Source of the DNA: Xanthomonas sp. Leaf148
GTDB taxonomy: Bacteria > Pseudomonadota > Gammaproteobacteria > Xanthomonadales > Xanthomonadaceae
Assembly (NCBI RefSeq): GCF_001423585.1
Contig: NZ_LMOP01000001.1
Coordinates: forward strand, 806,001-870,000
Direction: 5' to 3'
Length of the DNA: 64,000 nucleotides
Made by a program: the position numbers and the translations under genes. Below the pieces are notes generated by a model. That model had not been told where the DNA came from and did no database searches. It worked only from the letters and a program-made list of their open reading frames with translations. Of the stretch, positions 62,425 through 64,000 are shown piece after piece (the stretch's first letter is position 1; each line of letters starts with the position of its first letter).

Positions 62425-62869
62425 CTATCTCCCAGCTTGAGACCGTAACTTCCCGCATTGAATGCTGCCAACTTCGTCCACACCCGGCAGGGGCGAGGGC
62501 AACACCGCTCGGCACACCCCAGCCACATCAACGGCCATCCCCGGCTCGGGGTGTTCGAAGTAAAGCGCGCCGTCGTAGCCCACCATCGCTTGCTCGCTGT
62601 TCGTAGAGGCCATGATGCCCGGCTCGATGGCTGAACCCGTCAGGGTGAACGCTCGCGCGTCTTGGGTCGGCACCGGGAAGGCCACGTGCACACCGCCTTG
62701 GCGCGCGGCCACGGACTTCTTCTCCGTCTCGTCAATCTCAACGCCAACGGGCAGATCCTTGTCCTTGAGGTTCACGGTCCTGGGCATGAGCGCTGGCAGT
62801 TTCAGCAACCGCGACCAGGGCCAGAGCCAGAGCCAGAGCGAGGGAAGCAAAAAGGGTTTTGGTGCGCAT
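62425..62869 (-). pseudogene. exported protein gene, apparently frameshifted after the signal peptide
   Basis: The ATG at 62869 has GGAGG about 10 bases upstream and encodes a normal signal peptide (MRTKTLFASLALALALALV, ending ASAHAQ). In that frame the protein then stops after about 14 odd residues. In the next frame a mature-looking protein continues from about 62785 to 62425 (reading LPVGVEIDETEKKSVAARQGG ... ALYFEHPEPGMAVDVAGV). A one-base insertion or two-base deletion around 62780-62795 would explain this, either a real mutation or a sequencing error. No family is recognised for the mature part. Confidence 0.65.
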
Positions 62870-63358
62870 GGGGTGAAAACCTCCGTTTGTTAGGTAATGG
62901 ACTTGAAAAAGGGCCTATGTTTTCGGCCTTCGATCCAGTTCCAGCAAACGAAACCATTTGCATAAGGGGTCACATTTCAATAAAGCAAGCCCCGGGTTTC
63001 CCAGGGGTTTGGTCGTCGGCACTTGAATGGGGGTTGTTACTCCCCCGCCCCCCTTCCCGGCTCACGTGACCGAAGGTTTCGTGAGGGGTTCCGTTCTTAT
63101 TCGTGCTATCCGTTGCTTGGGTGCTGGTGGTCTGGACGACATGGATAGATTGAACACTGCCGATCCGCTCCGCTATCGGACTCAAGCACGACAGAGGCTC
63201 GGATTTTTCCTAACTTGCGGTCGGATTCGGCTTGCGCTACAAAGCACTTGCCTGCTCGGCTAAAGCCCAGGTGTTGTGCCCGCATAGCCACTAGGCTCCG
63301 GGTGCCCGAAGTTCTCTTCTAGAGGCACGGGAATCGTCCTTTGATTCCGGAGCCCTCT
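62870..63358. other. spacer with no recognised gene
   Basis: About 490 bases between a leftward and a rightward gene, so it should hold two promoters. ORFs of 61-78 codons lack ribosome sites. A weak CCCCGGGTTTCCCAGGGG hairpin lies near 62987-63009. Nothing else was seen. Confidence 0.45.
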
Positions 63359-63742
63359 ATGAGCAACAAACGCCTCAAATTTCTTCGCATCCGTGCCTTT
63401 CACGCCCAGTCGGGCTGCTGTTTCTATTGCGGCCTCTCAATGTGGCTCGCCTCGCCTCACGAGCTGGGCTTGCGCCCCCGTTCGGCACGTCCTTATCAAT
63501 GCACGGCTGAGCACTTGGTGGCACAACAGGACGGAGGGAAGGGCGTGGCGGGCAATGTCGTGGCCGCTTGCCACCTTTGCAACCAGCGCCGCCACAAGCG
63601 CCCCTCCCCAGCTCCCTCACCGGAGGTGTATCGCGTCCACGTCCAGAAACGGATGGCCAAGGGAAAGTGGCACTTGCCCCGCCCCCGATTGGCCGTCTCC
63701 GGCCATGCCCAAGCGATTACCATGGAACCGTCGGTGAGGTGA
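63359..63742 (+). CDS. HNH endonuclease, small Cys4 type
   Basis: 127-residue protein with GGAG before the ATG at 63359. It has the compact HNH arrangement: GCCFYCGLSMW (Cys21, Cys24), CTAEHLVAQQDGG (His52), GNVVAACHLCNQRRHKR (Asn66, Cys71, Cys74, His79). Two CxxC pairs should bind a structural zinc. It is short, as in many mobile-element HNH nucleases. It starts a rightward run that continues into the helicase-like gene. Confidence 0.88.
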   Translation: MSNKRLKFLRIRAFHAQSGCCFYCGLSMWLASPHELGLRPRSARPYQCTAEHLVAQQDGGKGVAGNVVAACHLCNQRRHKRPSPAPSPEVYRVHVQKRMAKGKWHLPRPRLAVSGHAQAITMEPSVR

Positions 63743-63772
63743 CGTATCCCCGCCGGCATTTCCAGGGGACAT

Positions 63773-64000
63773 GTGGGACAAGGAATGGCAAAGGAATGGA
63801 TCCCGTCGTGGGTGGGCCAGCACGTAACGGGAGCATCGGAGTGGCGCTTGCGCTTGGAGGGCCTGGAGCTCTCCTTGGCTTTGGAGGGCCGCACCCACCG
63901 GGTCAACGTCGAGGACGAGGCCTCTTACCGCGTCAACGCCGGCACCTTCTGGAGCGACATCACGTTCTACCCGGGGCAGAACCGGGAAGTGAAGGCCGAT
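63773..64000 (+). CDS. N-terminus of a probable UvrD/HelD-like helicase, cut by window edge
   Basis: An open frame runs off the right edge. The start may be the GTG at 63773 (AGGGG four to five bases upstream) or the ATG at 63785. The visible 72-76 residues (WIPSWVGQHVTGASEWRLRL, then LELSLALEGRTHRVNVEDEA) resemble the N-terminal domain that precedes the helicase core in HelD-type UvrD proteins; no helicase motif lies within the window, so the name is tentative. It follows the HNH gene by 30 bases. Confidence 0.5.
   Translation, partial: MGQGMAKEWIPSWVGQHVTGASEWRLRLEGLELSLALEGRTHRVNVEDEASYRVNAGTFWSDITFYPGQNREVKAD

Larger units (their letters stand above)
47639..64000. mobile_element. integrated mobilizable element (left part) at tRNA-Ser
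   Basis: From the tRNA 3' end to the window edge: tyrosine recombinase, type III restriction-modification genes, MOBQ relaxase with candidate oriT, TraD-like protein, two HNH nucleases, a PD-(D/E)XK-type nuclease unit, unknown small genes and a helicase start. No housekeeping gene is seen. Coding density is lower and composition more variable than in the backbone. Without secretion genes in view it is best called an integrative mobilizable element or the left part of a conjugative one. The right boundary is not in the window. Confidence 0.85.

Noticed and set aside
63027..63263. 78-codon plus-strand frame before the small HNH gene
   Set aside because: No ribosome site, unlikely composition and competing minus-strand frames.

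Overview
The window looks like a Xanthomonas-type gammaproteobacterial chromosome. This rests on GC-rich coding with strong G/C third positions, the TonB-dependent receptor and methylcitrate genes of that lineage, a PilZ protein of the xanthomonad type, and short intergenic palindromes such as CCTTCTCCCGC-AA-GCGGGAGAAGG. The assignment comes from recognising proteins and gene order; no search was run.

Backbone, 1-47638. (i) 1-8513: an alpha-2-macroglobulin-like gene cut by the window edge, a spacer with two palindromic repeat copies, then a secreted nucleoside hydrolase and a TonB-dependent receptor separated by a terminator. (ii) 8937-17502: a complete 2-methylcitrate (propionate) module, prpB-prpC-acnD-2H phosphoesterase-prpF, read leftward from a near-perfect sigma-54 promoter and divergent from its activator prpR. 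(iii) 17638-22480: a small lipoprotein, an exported alpha/beta hydrolase and a LytS/LytTR-type two-component pair. (iv) 22817-33923: tRNA-Val, then pilZ-holB-mltG-pabB and the fatty-acid cluster fabF-acpP-fabG-fabD-fabH-rpmF-yceD, with intrinsic terminators between several fab genes, and divergent maf. (v) 34404-38903: three envelope glycosylation/membrane genes, two of them in AT-richer DNA. (vi) 38941-43328: a MoxR / DUF58 / transglutaminase operon with an Slp-type lipoprotein. (vii) 43632-47410: hinT, recR, ybaB and dnaX, with recR bracketed by GGGAATC-type repeats.

From tRNA-Ser(GGA) at 47546-47638 to the right edge the DNA is an integrated mobile element. A tyrosine recombinase lies directly behind the tRNA 3' end. 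A MOBQ-type relaxase (Tyr25 and an HVH motif) with a candidate oriT hairpin and a small TraD-like protein make it mobilizable. No type IV secretion genes are seen in the part present, so it could be an integrative mobilizable element or the left part of a larger one. The right end is outside the window.

The cargo is rich in likely DNA-targeting and defence genes: a type III restriction-modification pair (mod/res); an HNH nuclease overlapping an unknown protein with an RHGDG motif; a convergent three-gene unit (glycine-rich membrane protein, 47-residue zinc ribbon, PD-(D/E)XK-type nuclease); a second HNH nuclease; and the start of a probable UvrD/HelD-like helicase. The HNH/RHGDG pair and the membrane/zinc-ribbon/nuclease unit are the best candidates for undescribed systems. 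One exported-protein gene in the element appears frameshifted just after its signal peptide.
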